Positions 25,652 to 34,345 of a stretch of DNA of 64,000 nt are shown here, piece after piece; positions within the stretch are counted from its first letter, which is position 1, and every line of letters begins with the position of its first letter. The translations under genes and the position numbers were made by a program. The notes under the pieces are model-generated. The model saw only the letters and a program-made list of their open reading frames with translations. It was not told the DNA's origin and ran no database searches. This DNA comes from an uncultured Flavobacteriaceae bacterium. GTDB taxonomy: Bacteria; Bacteroidota; Bacteroidia; Flavobacteriales; Flavobacteriaceae. The stretch lies in contig CANKZQ010000007.1 in NCBI GenBank assembly GCA_947488345.1, forward strand, positions 62,001-126,000. The letters run 5' to 3'.

Positions 25652-26467
25652 TTAACTTTTGGATAAAAAATCAGCAATAATTTGAGCGCATTCTTTCGCT
25701 CTGTCAAAGAATAAGAAGGCTCCGCCTGTCTCGATTACTTTTCTTTCGGCATTGGGCAATAGATCTAAGAGATTTTCTTGTTTACTTACAAATCCGTCTA
25801 ATTTGCCTTGTATAAAGAGAACAGGCATACCTAAGCTGGCTAATGCTTGTTTTCTATCCCATTTTAAAACCGCATCATGAGCATCAAAAGGGCGCATTCG
25901 CGACAAAACACTGTTCAAATAAGGTCTTAAAATTTCATCCACGGAAGTACCAGGCATATATGTAACAAAACGTTGCCAAGCTAATACCAATGATTGGCCA
26001 TCTTTATCAAGGATCACTTTCTTTTTGCTGGCGAGATTTTCTTTAAATGCCTCCGACTCTTCGGCGGTTTTGATGCCACTGGTACCCGATAAGATAACTT
26101 TATCTATTCTCTCTGGATAACGATAAGCAAGATTCATACTCATTAAAGCGCCACCATGATGTCCTAAAACGCTACATGTTTTGATATCTAAGTAATCAAT
26201 TAGGGCAATTGCAACATCGGTAAATTCTTCAACTCCAGGTTCTTCAATGGGGTCATCAGACATACCATGACCAGGCAAGTCAAACAGAACTAATTGATAG
26301 GCGTCGGCCAAATAAGGTACCAAACTAGCATATTCTTCTAGTGAAGACGAAGATTGGTGTATACATAACAGCGCGGGTCCTTTTCCAGCTACAGCATAAT
26401 GAATTTGACCATCGGCTGTATCAAAATATCCCTTTCTTATATTTCTATTTGATGTGATTTGTAACAT
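25652..26467 (-). CDS. Alpha/beta-hydrolase-fold protein lacking Ser nucleophile
   Basis: This is a 271-residue alpha/beta-fold protein with normal framework motifs (LFDLPGHGMSDDP, VLFIQGKLDGFV). The nucleophile elbow reads GHHGGA (102-107), so His104 takes the place of Ser. The segment that normally supplies the catalytic His reads ETGGAFLFFDR, giving Ala at about position 250. A standard Ser-His-Asp esterase mechanism is therefore unlikely. Other members with GHHTG-like elbows exist, but I do not know their reaction. It is cytoplasmic and divergent from the AceE-type operon under site D. Confidence 0.82.
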   Translation of the reverse strand: MLQITSNRNIRKGYFDTADGQIHYAVAGKGPALLCIHQSSSSLEEYASLVPYLADAYQLVLFDLPGHGMSDDPIEEPGVEEFTDVAIALIDYLDIKTCSVLGHHGGALMSMNLAYRYPERIDKVILSGTSGIKTAEESEAFKENLASKKKVILDKDGQSLVLAWQRFVTYMPGTSVDEILRPYLNSVLSRMRPFDAHDAVLKWDRKQALASLGMPVLFIQGKLDGFVSKQENLLDLLPNAERKVIETGGAFLFFDRAKECAQIIADFLSKS

Positions 26468-26562
26468 GATACTATTGTTTTGGGAATGTTTATAATAATG
26501 TTTCGCAATCTTTTAAAGTTATAAAATTTATCACCTCCTAAAGCATTGAAATTTTTCACTAA

Positions 26563-26601
26563 AATAGTTAATTGTATTAATAATTAATAAGATTAACTAT
26601 T
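26563..26601. promoter_or_regulatory. Operator-like tandem inverted repeat, site D
   Basis: The core consists of GTTAAT-TGT-ATTAAT (26567-26581), one base, then ATTAAT-AAG-ATTAAC (26583-26597). The outer flanks AATA and TATT (26563-26566 and 26598-26601) are complementary, so the whole block is also quasi-palindromic. It lies between the divergent alpha/beta-fold gene and the AceE-type gene. A TACTTTTA box (26608-26615) 10 bp downstream is a candidate -7 element. Confidence 0.7.
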
Positions 26602-26647
26602 TTTTATTACTTTTATACTGAATTTAACATGTCTAATTTTTAAGAGC

Positions 26648-29323
26648 ATGACTCAAATAGTAAAAGAAATAAACCAAGATTGGCAATTGGAATTAAAAGA
26701 ATGGATAGCTTCTATGGACGCTATTATTCAAGATCAGGGAGATGAGCAAGCTGCGCATTTAATTCGTGAATTAAGAGCATTTGCTATTCGCAAAGGTGTG
26801 AAACTTGCCGGTGAAGCATTGAATTCTCCTTATATTAATACAATAAATGTGAAACATCAACCCGCCTATCCCGGTAATGTTTCTTTAGAGACAAAGATAG
26901 AAAACATCAACAGATGGAACGCCATGGCCATGGTACTACAAGGATATGATAGCGGTGAAGGAGTAGGTGGGCATATTGCAACGTACGCTTCGGCGGCAAG
27001 TATGTATGAAGTAGGACTGAATCATTTCTTTAGAAAAAAATCTGAAGACTATGGTGGTGATCTAGTATCATTTCAGCCTCATGCAGCACCAGGTATTTAT
27101 GCACGAGCTCTGTTAGAAGGAAGATTGACCGAAGGTAATTTGAAGAATTTTAGACGTGAGTTACAAGAAGAGGGCGGTTTGCCTTCTTATCCACATCCGA
27201 GAAGATTACCATCTTTTTGGGAGATACCTTCGGCATCAATGGGATTAATTGGTGTGAGTGCTATTTATCAAGCGCGTTTTCAAAAATATCTAGAAAATAG
27301 AGGTTTAAAAGAAAAGAAAGGCGGTAGAATTTGGGCTTTCGTAGGCGATGGTGAAATGGATGAGCCAGAAACTTTAGGGACCTTAAATATTGCGGTGCGC
27401 GAACAACTTGATAATCTCGTCTTGGTAGTGAATTGTAATCTACAACGTTTAGACGGTCCAGTAAGAGGTAACGGAAAGGTGATTCAAGAGTTAGAACGAA
27501 GTTTTTTAGGTGCGGGTTGGAATGTTACTAAGGTGATTTGGGGAAGTGAATGGGATGCGTTGTTAGAAAGAGACCATCAAGGTATTTTGACTGAACGCAT
27601 GAATCAAGCCTTGGATGGGGATTATCAAATGTATTCGGTATTACCGGGTAATGAAGTACGACAGCATTGGGTAAAAGATAATCCTGAGTTAGAAGCCATG
27701 ATGCAATCGTTATCCGATGAAGAAATCAGAACAATAAAGCGAGGCGGTCACGACTATAAAAAAATATATGCGGCTTTCGAAAAGGCTGCCAAACCGAATG
27801 GAAAACCAAGTGTGATTTTGATGAAAACCTTGAAAGGTTATGGTATGGGCGATTCAGGAGAAGGCAAAAACACGACACATCAAAAGAAAAATATGAACGC
27901 TGAAGAACGTATCGCAGCGGCGAAGCGTTTTGGTATTCCGTTAAGTGAAAAAGATGCGGCGAAAGCAACATTCTATATGCCGAGTGCAGATAGTCAAGAG
28001 ATTACATATTTAAAAGAAAGAAGAGCGTCTTTAGGCGGATATCTTCCTGAACGCAAAGATGAGAGTGCTCCGATTAAAACGCCTGGAAAGGAGCTTTGGG
28101 GTGAATTCTATGAGGGCACAGGAGAGCGTGAAGTGTCAACAACAATGGTACTCGTTCGAATTGTTACGAAGCTCTTGCGTGATGAAGCTATTAAAGATTA
28201 TGTAGTGCCCATTATTCCTGATGAAGCTCGAACGTTTGGTTTGGATGGTTTGTTTCGCTATGCGGGAATTTACCAGCCTAAAGGACAATTATACAAGCCT
28301 GTAGATGCCGGAAGTATTTCATATTATAGAGAGAGTGTTGATGGTCAGATTTTGCAGGAAGGTATTTGCGAAGCGGGAGCCATTGCTTCTTTTATGGCAG
28401 CAGGGTCGGCATATGCTATGCATGGCTTGCCCATGATACCATTTTATGTATTCTATTCTATTTTCGGGTTTCAACGGGTTGGCGATATGATTTGGGCTTG
28501 CGGCGACATGATGTGTAAAGGGTTCTTAATTGGTGGAACTTCTGGACGTACAACCCTTAACGGAGAAGGTGTACAGCATCAAGATGGACACTCACATATT
28601 TTATCGAGCATTGTTCCCAATATGAAAAGTTATGATCCTTCTTTTGCATTTGAATTAGCATTAATTATAAAAGATGGTATCTATAAAATGTATGAACTAC
28701 AAGAAAAGATATTCTATTATATCACGGTGACGAATGAGAATTATCAAATGCCAGCAATGCCAAAGGGTGTTGAAGAAGGTATTATCAAAGGAATGTATCG
28801 ATACGAAAAATCTTCTCAAAAAGTAAAGACCGATAGAAAAGCGCATTTAATGGGAAGCGGTTCTATTATGATGCAAGTAATAGCAGCCAAAAAACTCCTT
28901 GAGGATATGGGTATTTCTACAGATATCTGGAGTGTTACAAGTTATACAGAATTGCAGCGCGACGCATTAAATGTTGAAAGGAAGCAATTATTATCTCCCA
29001 ATAAATCAAAAACAAAACCATATGTCCAACAATTAACTGAAAATGAAAAAGGTGTTTTTGTTTCAGTTTCTGACTACGTGAAGCAATGGGCACATGGTAT
29101 TGCTAAATGGATGCCTAAGGCTTATCACGTTTTAGGAACTGATGGCTATGGCTTGAGTGAGTCGAGAGATGATTTGAGGAATCACTTTGAAATAAGTCCG
29201 AAATTTATTGCGTTAGCCGCCTTGCAACTATTGAAAGAAGAAGGGAGTGTCTCCGTAAAAGAAGTAACAGATTTTATCAAAGAGCATGAAATCAACGGTG
29301 ATAAAATAAATCCGATGAATTAA
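26648..29323 (+). CDS. aceE: AceE-type 2-oxoacid dehydrogenase E1 (pyruvate dehydrogenase-like)
   Basis: This 891-residue homodimeric E1 uses thiamine diphosphate. The ThDP motif runs from GDGEMDEPET (233-242) to NCNLQ, nearly identical in layout to E. coli AceE. Downstream motifs GAIASFMAAGSAYA, IGGTSGRTTLNGEGVQHQDGHSH and SVTSYTELQRDA are also present. It would decarboxylate pyruvate, or a close 2-oxoacid, and acylate the lipoyl domains of the E2 encoded 30 bp downstream. Its location under site D inside a catabolic cluster suggests a dedicated role rather than the housekeeping complex. No E3 gene is present in the window. Confidence 0.93.
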   Translation: MTQIVKEINQDWQLELKEWIASMDAIIQDQGDEQAAHLIRELRAFAIRKGVKLAGEALNSPYINTINVKHQPAYPGNVSLETKIENINRWNAMAMVLQGYDSGEGVGGHIATYASAASMYEVGLNHFFRKKSEDYGGDLVSFQPHAAPGIYARALLEGRLTEGNLKNFRRELQEEGGLPSYPHPRRLPSFWEIPSASMGLIGVSAIYQARFQKYLENRGLKEKKGGRIWAFVGDGEMDEPETLGTLNIAVREQLDNLVLVVNCNLQRLDGPVRGNGKVIQELERSFLGAGWNVTKVIWGSEWDALLERDHQGILTERMNQALDGDYQMYSVLPGNEVRQHWVKDNPELEAMMQSLSDEEIRTIKRGGHDYKKIYAAFEKAAKPNGKPSVILMKTLKGYGMGDSGEGKNTTHQKKNMNAEERIAAAKRFGIPLSEKDAAKATFYMPSADSQEITYLKERRASLGGYLPERKDESAPIKTPGKELWGEFYEGTGEREVSTTMVLVRIVTKLLRDEAIKDYVVPIIPDEARTFGLDGLFRYAGIYQPKGQLYKPVDAGSISYYRESVDGQILQEGICEAGAIASFMAAGSAYAMHGLPMIPFYVFYSIFGFQRVGDMIWACGDMMCKGFLIGGTSGRTTLNGEGVQHQDGHSHILSSIVPNMKSYDPSFAFELALIIKDGIYKMYELQEKIFYYITVTNENYQMPAMPKGVEEGIIKGMYRYEKSSQKVKTDRKAHLMGSGSIMMQVIAAKKLLEDMGISTDIWSVTSYTELQRDALNVERKQLLSPNKSKTKPYVQQLTENEKGVFVSVSDYVKQWAHGIAKWMPKAYHVLGTDGYGLSESRDDLRNHFEISPKFIALAALQLLKEEGSVSVKEVTDFIKEHEINGDKINPMN

Positions 29324-29353
29324 TATGTATTCCAACGCATTATAACAAGAAAA

Positions 29354-30967
29354 ATGAAGGCACTAAAATTACCCTCTTTAGGAGAAGGAATCGAGAAAGG
29401 AACCGTGATTTCTATCATGGTCAACGTTGGAGATGTAATTACTACTGAGCAATCGCTGATGGAGATTGAAACCGATAAAGTGGTGGTTGAAGTTCCATCA
29501 GATGCTGCTGGGATAGTGACAGAAATACTGGTGGATTTGGGAGATGAGGTGAGCGAAGGAATGGCTATTTTGAAACTGGAGGCCAAAAATATGGAAACCA
29601 GTGATGAGCCTGCAGAAGCCAAATCTGTTGCGGATGTCGCTGTTGCGGAAGCTGTTATTTCGGCTCCTATACCTGTAACGAAGGCAAAAGGAAAAGATGC
29701 ACAAACAATAAAAGAGTTAGAGTTGCCCTCTCTAGGCGAAGGCATAGAAAAGGGAACTGTGATTTCTGTACTGGTCAATGTTGGTGACAATATTGTGGCC
29801 GAACAGGCGCTCATGGAAGTAGAAACTGATAAGGTGGTTGTAGAAGTGCCATCTGCAGAGGCGGGAATTATAGCAGAGATTTTAGTGAATTTAGGCGATG
29901 AGGTTTCTGAGGGAATCCCAATCGTCAGAATAAATGCCGCAACTGTTGAAGATGATGCTTTTGATGAGAAGAATAATTCACTCGTTGCAAAAGTGGAAAA
30001 GGAACAAATTAATGAGGAAGTAAAGGCGACTGAGCCAAGGATGCATCAACCAATCGATTCAGAACGAAAATCTGGCTATAGATCTTCGCCGTTAGCAAAA
30101 AAAATAGCTCGAGAAATAGGCATTGATATTGCGAGTATACCAGCGGTCAATCCAAGCAAGCGTATTTCGGTTCAAGATGTAAAGAATTATGCAAAACAAT
30201 TGAATCTGACAAGGGCCGCTGGTGGAGTAGCGCCTAGCACAAATGTTGAACTTCCTGATTTTGCAAAATGGGGTGCGATTCGTAGAGAAGTAATGACGGG
30301 AATCATGCAAGCAACCAGTAAAAATATGACAACTTCATGGAGTCAGATTCCGCATGCATGGTTACAAGAAAAGATAGACATTACATATCTAGAAGAAAAA
30401 CGTCAATTGCATAAATCCGCAATTAAAGTAAAAGGAGGATCACTTACAATTACAGGGATCTTAGTAAAAACTATCGCAAAAGCATTGGAAGATTTTCCGA
30501 TCTTTAATGCTAGTATTGATCAACAAAATAATGCGATTGTTTATAAGGATTTTATCAACATTGGAGTTGCAGTAGATTCCGATAGAGGTCTGTTAGTTCC
30601 TGTACTAAAAGATGCGAATAAAAAGAGTATTTCAGAGATTGCGATGGAGTTACCAAGTTTGGCAACTAAAGTGAAACAAAAGAAAGTAACGGTGGCTGAA
30701 TTAGAAGGAGCAACGTTTACCATCTCTAATTTAGGAGGTATCGGTACGAGTGCAATTTTTCCTTTAGTTACCTTTCCGCAGGTGGCAATTATGGGTGTGG
30801 CTGCAAGTCAAACAGAAGCTGTATATATTGAGGGTCAATTTCAGCCCAGATTAATAATGCCATTAACTATTGGTTTTGACCATCGTATCATTAACGGGGC
30901 CGACGCTGCACGTTTTCTGAAACATATAAAGGCATTACTAGAAGATTGGTTTCAATGGAGCTTATAA
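29354..30967 (+). CDS. aceF: Dihydrolipoamide acyltransferase E2
   Basis: This is a 537-residue E2 with two lipoyl domains (lipoylated Lys K42 and K160, each in ETDKVVVEVPS), a peripheral subunit-binding domain at about 242-278 (YRSSPLAKKIAREIGIDI) and a catalytic acyltransferase domain. The active site FDHRIINGADAARF has His510, while the Asp of the usual HxxxDG is Asn514. The two lipoyl segments are strongly similar, showing an internal duplication. It works with the upstream E1; E3 must come from elsewhere in the genome. The acyl group transferred to CoA is presumably acetyl, but another short acyl chain is possible. Confidence 0.92.
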   Translation: MKALKLPSLGEGIEKGTVISIMVNVGDVITTEQSLMEIETDKVVVEVPSDAAGIVTEILVDLGDEVSEGMAILKLEAKNMETSDEPAEAKSVADVAVAEAVISAPIPVTKAKGKDAQTIKELELPSLGEGIEKGTVISVLVNVGDNIVAEQALMEVETDKVVVEVPSAEAGIIAEILVNLGDEVSEGIPIVRINAATVEDDAFDEKNNSLVAKVEKEQINEEVKATEPRMHQPIDSERKSGYRSSPLAKKIAREIGIDIASIPAVNPSKRISVQDVKNYAKQLNLTRAAGGVAPSTNVELPDFAKWGAIRREVMTGIMQATSKNMTTSWSQIPHAWLQEKIDITYLEEKRQLHKSAIKVKGGSLTITGILVKTIAKALEDFPIFNASIDQQNNAIVYKDFINIGVAVDSDRGLLVPVLKDANKKSISEIAMELPSLATKVKQKKVTVAELEGATFTISNLGGIGTSAIFPLVTFPQVAIMGVAASQTEAVYIEGQFQPRLIMPLTIGFDHRIINGADAARFLKHIKALLEDWFQWSL

Positions 30968-31011
30968 TGTTGATCTAAAACCGAAAATAATGAGTATTAA
31001 AGCTATTCTAA

Positions 31012-31899
31012 ATGAGAAATAATGTAATTAACAAGCTCACCCTAGTATTTGTTTTAGTTGTATTTTTTAGCTGTAAACAAAAACAAGCCGATGTACCCGT
31101 GGCGGCGCAAAAGGAAGCACAAGGATCTCAAAGTGTCAAGTCTAGTCAGAGTGATATCGATATTCATTATTCTATAGAGGGCAAAGGAAATCATGCCTTA
31201 GTTTTTGTACATGGTTGGTCGTGTGATCAAACCTATTGGGAAAAACAAATATCTTATTTTAAGGATAGGTATAAAGTTGTTACAATTGATTTAGGGGGAC
31301 ATGGAAAATCTGGAACGAATAGAAATGATTGGACCATGGATGCATTTGCTACAGATGTTGCAGATGTTCTCAATACTATTGAATATACCGAATTGAATAT
31401 TGTTGGTCACTCTATGGGATCAGTGGTTGTTTTGAATACGGTACCTCGTTTAGATGATAAATTGAAGAATATAGTTTTTGTAGATTATTTTAAAAACAAA
31501 CCTCAGACAATACTACCCAAGGAACAAATCGAAAAGATGACAACTGGCTTCAAATTAGATTTTGTAAATACCACAAAAGGTTTTGTTAAAGGAATGTTTT
31601 TGAAAAACGCAGATACTATTTTAGTAAACCGTATTGCAACGAATATGTCGAAAGCGAATCCCGTCATTGCCATTGAAGCTATGGTGAGTATGATGCAATA
31701 TGACGTAGACACTGGCTTTAAGAAATTACGCGACGAAAATTTCAATGTACACCTAATAAATTCTGATCAAAGACCTGTAGATACCGCATATTTTGATTCG
31801 ATCGGTTTTAAATCAAATAGTATAGAGAATACAGGACATTTTTTGATGCTTGAACAAGACAAGGCTTTTAATGAGCTTTTAGAAAATATATTGAGATAA
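31012..31899 (+). CDS. Alpha/beta hydrolase lipoprotein
   Basis: This is a 295-residue exported lipoprotein (lipobox FFSCKQ, C21) with a complete alpha/beta-hydrolase domain. The oxyanion region is VFVHGWS, the nucleophile S134 lies in VGHSMGS, and the catalytic His276 in NTGHFLML. It should hydrolyse an ester or similar bond outside the cytoplasm. It lies 45 bp after the E2 gene in the same plus-strand run. Unlike the 25652-26467 protein its triad is intact. The substrate is unknown; cleavage of an ester side chain from the imported compound is possible. Confidence 0.85.
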   Translation: MRNNVINKLTLVFVLVVFFSCKQKQADVPVAAQKEAQGSQSVKSSQSDIDIHYSIEGKGNHALVFVHGWSCDQTYWEKQISYFKDRYKVVTIDLGGHGKSGTNRNDWTMDAFATDVADVLNTIEYTELNIVGHSMGSVVVLNTVPRLDDKLKNIVFVDYFKNKPQTILPKEQIEKMTTGFKLDFVNTTKGFVKGMFLKNADTILVNRIATNMSKANPVIAIEAMVSMMQYDVDTGFKKLRDENFNVHLINSDQRPVDTAYFDSIGFKSNSIENTGHFLMLEQDKAFNELLENILR

Positions 31900-31929
31900 A
31901 TTTAATTATGTGTATAAAACCATTATGAT

Positions 31930-32592
31930 ATGAGCATATTTCTATTTTTAAAATTATTCCATGTACTATTGTTTGTTTTTTGGCTAGGTACAGATATGGG
32001 CACTTTTTATGCAAGTCGATTTGTTATCAATCCAAAATTATCTGGACCTCAACGATCTACGGCTTTACAAATTTTATTAGGTTGTGATCTGGGTCCGCGT
32101 ATTGCGATGACCTTAATTATACCTACAGGTATTCATATGGCTAGTATTTTGGGAGTTGTGGAAATTGGTAATACTGGTGTAGTTGCCATTTGGGCCACCG
32201 GCCTTCTTTGGTTAGCGCTGGTGCTTATCGTTCATTTTAGTAAAAATGAAGAGCGCAAAAAGAAATTAAAAAATGTAGACTTCTGGATACGTCCGATGTT
32301 GGTGCTTTTAATTGCGTCGATTGCAATTTATTCATTTTTTGAGCCTACTTACACTATGGCTCCTTTTATTGCTTATAAATTATTGATACTTTGTGGATTA
32401 ATTTTATGTGGTCTGGCAATTCGGTATCATTTAGCGCGATTTACACCCGCTTTTATTGATATGATGTCGGGTAAAAATATAGAAGAAGCTAATACAATTA
32501 TGAAAAAAAGAATGGACCTGTGTATGCCGTACGTATATGGAATATGGGTAGGAACTACAATAAGTGCCGCATTAGGATTACACCTTATATAA
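31930..32592 (+). CDS. Integral membrane protein of unknown function
   Basis: This 220-residue protein has about six hydrophobic segments. The first, KLFHVLLFVFWLGTDMGTFYASRFV, holds a His and an LGTD motif similar in style to DUF2269/CopD-like membrane proteins, some of which may bind haem or copper. Further His residues occur in GIHMAS and IRYHLARF. I cannot assign it to a characterised family. It lies between the hydrolase and a small cytosolic protein in the plus run, 6 bp before the latter. A redox or transport role is open. Confidence 0.7.
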   Translation: MSIFLFLKLFHVLLFVFWLGTDMGTFYASRFVINPKLSGPQRSTALQILLGCDLGPRIAMTLIIPTGIHMASILGVVEIGNTGVVAIWATGLLWLALVLIVHFSKNEERKKKLKNVDFWIRPMLVLLIASIAIYSFFEPTYTMAPFIAYKLLILCGLILCGLAIRYHLARFTPAFIDMMSGKNIEEANTIMKKRMDLCMPYVYGIWVGTTISAALGLHLI

Positions 32593-32598
32593 AGCCAT

Positions 32599-33321
32599 AT
32601 GAAACATAAAACCATACGAGGATACATTCGATATACGAGTAAAAAACCTGAACGCTTAGATCAAGAGCGAGGGCGAGAATTTTTTACAATAACTACACAA
32701 AGTGATGGTGTCATTGTGATGGATGCTCATTGTGAAATTGACGATGAACCCAATGTAATTCGAGATGTTGTTTTGGCAATGAACCCTGACGTTTCACCCA
32801 TCGATTGTAGTGTGCGACTTTCTGTTGGCGATCAGTATGAAGGTTCTGGTTGGTTTAGATTTGAGAAAGATTACGCAGAGTGTGAAATGCACAACAGAAA
32901 TGATGGGCGCGTAACCCAGCGATTTGAGCTCGAAAAAAAGGTGCCTTGGTTACAAGCACATCCAATAGTCGGCGATGGCTTGCTTATGAAACTGTACGAC
33001 CTTTCTAAAGGTGTCGGAAAACAATTCGTAACCGATTTTATGCTGACCTCTCCAGATCATCGTGGGGCCACAGGACCTCAATTTTTTAAAATGCCGAAGA
33101 TGAGTATTTCATACCATGGCGAAGAAGAAATAACCATAGCGGCAGGAACATTTAGGGCACGTCATTTTTCTGTGGGTGATACTGCTGGGAATTTGCCCGA
33201 GGAGCACCCGCCGTATAATGTATGGGTTACTGCTGACGATAATTATCTATTCCTAAAAGCAGGAGTCGATGGATATATGCAAACACATTACGAACTAGAA
33301 AGTGTAGAATATTTTGAGTAA
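32599..33321 (+). CDS. Conserved hypothetical protein
   Basis: This 240-residue soluble protein has no signal peptide and no family that I recognise. It is rich in beta-strand patterns (GYIRYTSKKPERLDQERG, SVRLSVGDQYEGSGWFRFE, EEEITIAAGTFRARHFSV) and ends with a ligand-binding-like strand pair (NYLFLKAGVDGYMQTHYELES). The pattern recalls lipocalin-like or DUF3108-like beta-barrels, but this is weak. The gene overlaps the downstream VOC lipoprotein by 8 bp, which suggests coordinated expression. Confidence 0.65.
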   Translation: MKHKTIRGYIRYTSKKPERLDQERGREFFTITTQSDGVIVMDAHCEIDDEPNVIRDVVLAMNPDVSPIDCSVRLSVGDQYEGSGWFRFEKDYAECEMHNRNDGRVTQRFELEKKVPWLQAHPIVGDGLLMKLYDLSKGVGKQFVTDFMLTSPDHRGATGPQFFKMPKMSISYHGEEEITIAAGTFRARHFSVGDTAGNLPEEHPPYNVWVTADDNYLFLKAGVDGYMQTHYELESVEYFE

Positions 33322-34339
33322 AAAATTAATCATAAAAGATGCGTTAAATAAAATATTGATTGAAAGGATAATCTTAATTTTTGTCTTAACATCTATATCT
33401 TGTTCTTCTCCAAATACTGTCAAACAAGCGCCCATTCATTTAGATGATATTCATCTCATTGTGACCGATGAAGAAGCATCTGTAAAGTTTTTCGAAAAAT
33501 ATTTTGGTGCCAGAGAGATGGCTCATCCTGGAGATAGGTTTGATTTGGTGCGTTTTCTATCCTTAAAATGGCAAGGACCAACCATTACAATCACCCCTAT
33601 TGGTCCATATCCTGATCTTCCGCCTGATCGTAATCGACGTTGGCTTGACGCGAAAATTATAGCTCCAAAGTCCGAAAAAGTAAAACCAGTTTATGGAGTA
33701 AAATGGTTAGCGATATCTACTTCTTCTATTTCGAAATCCAAAGCTGAACTCTTGGATTATGGTGTTGAAATTTCTGAGGAAAACATTTCGCTTCCCTTGG
33801 AACCTAATACTGCAGCCTTTAGCGTTTTTGGGCCCGATGGTTTGGAAATTGTGATTGTAGAACGACCAACATACGACTTTGGTGATGCAAAGTACGCCAT
33901 TGATCATATTCAATTTCTCGTCAAAGATGTTGAAACAACACAGACATTTTTTGAAAAAACCTTCGGAGGTAAGCAATTAAAAAGAGGAAAAGAAAGTGCT
34001 AGCTTGCAAGTTGCAGATGCAAAACTTGTTTTATCTGAACCAGAGGCTTTCGGTATTGATTCGAAAGATGTCTCGTCAAGAAAAGTTGACGGTACCATTA
34101 GAATTGGTTTAGACCATTTGGGTTTTTTGTATAGCGACGTTCAGGCAGCTGTCGATCAAGCGACGATAAATGGGTATACACCTATTTTTCAGCCTCAAAG
34201 GTATCTCTACAAAAATAAGCCTACGGTATATACATTTACAGCGTTCTCCTTACCTGAGAATTTAAATATTGAAATGGTTCAGGCCGATGGTCGTGTTGGT
34301 CCTCATTCATATTATATGGATGAAAATAGTTCAAAGTGA
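33314..34339 (+). CDS. Lipoprotein with two VOC domains
   Basis: This protein has up to 341 residues. No ATG precedes the signal peptide; the frame can start at TTG 33314 or TTG 33356, the latter giving a short signal (MIERIILIFVLTSISC). Two VOC modules follow: one starting LDDIHLIVTDEEASVKFFEKYF and ending GLEIVIVERP, and one starting IDHIQFLVKDVETTQTFFEKTF and ending ENLNIEMVQAD. His in the first strand and Glu in the last strand of each module are typical metal ligands. It is the last gene of the plus run and converges on the reductase gene 6 bp away. It resembles the exported VOC protein at 19198-20862. Confidence 0.8.
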   Translation: MSKKLIIKDALNKILIERIILIFVLTSISCSSPNTVKQAPIHLDDIHLIVTDEEASVKFFEKYFGAREMAHPGDRFDLVRFLSLKWQGPTITITPIGPYPDLPPDRNRRWLDAKIIAPKSEKVKPVYGVKWLAISTSSISKSKAELLDYGVEISEENISLPLEPNTAAFSVFGPDGLEIVIVERPTYDFGDAKYAIDHIQFLVKDVETTQTFFEKTFGGKQLKRGKESASLQVADAKLVLSEPEAFGIDSKDVSSRKVDGTIRIGLDHLGFLYSDVQAAVDQATINGYTPIFQPQRYLYKNKPTVYTFTAFSLPENLNIEMVQADGRVGPHSYYMDENSSK

Positions 34340-34345
34340 CATTGA

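Noticed and set aside
29320-29814. A 164-codon open frame antisense to the E2 lipoyl domains
   Set aside because: Ser/Thr/Ile-rich sequence with repeats that simply mirror the duplicated lipoyl domains; no independent gene signals.
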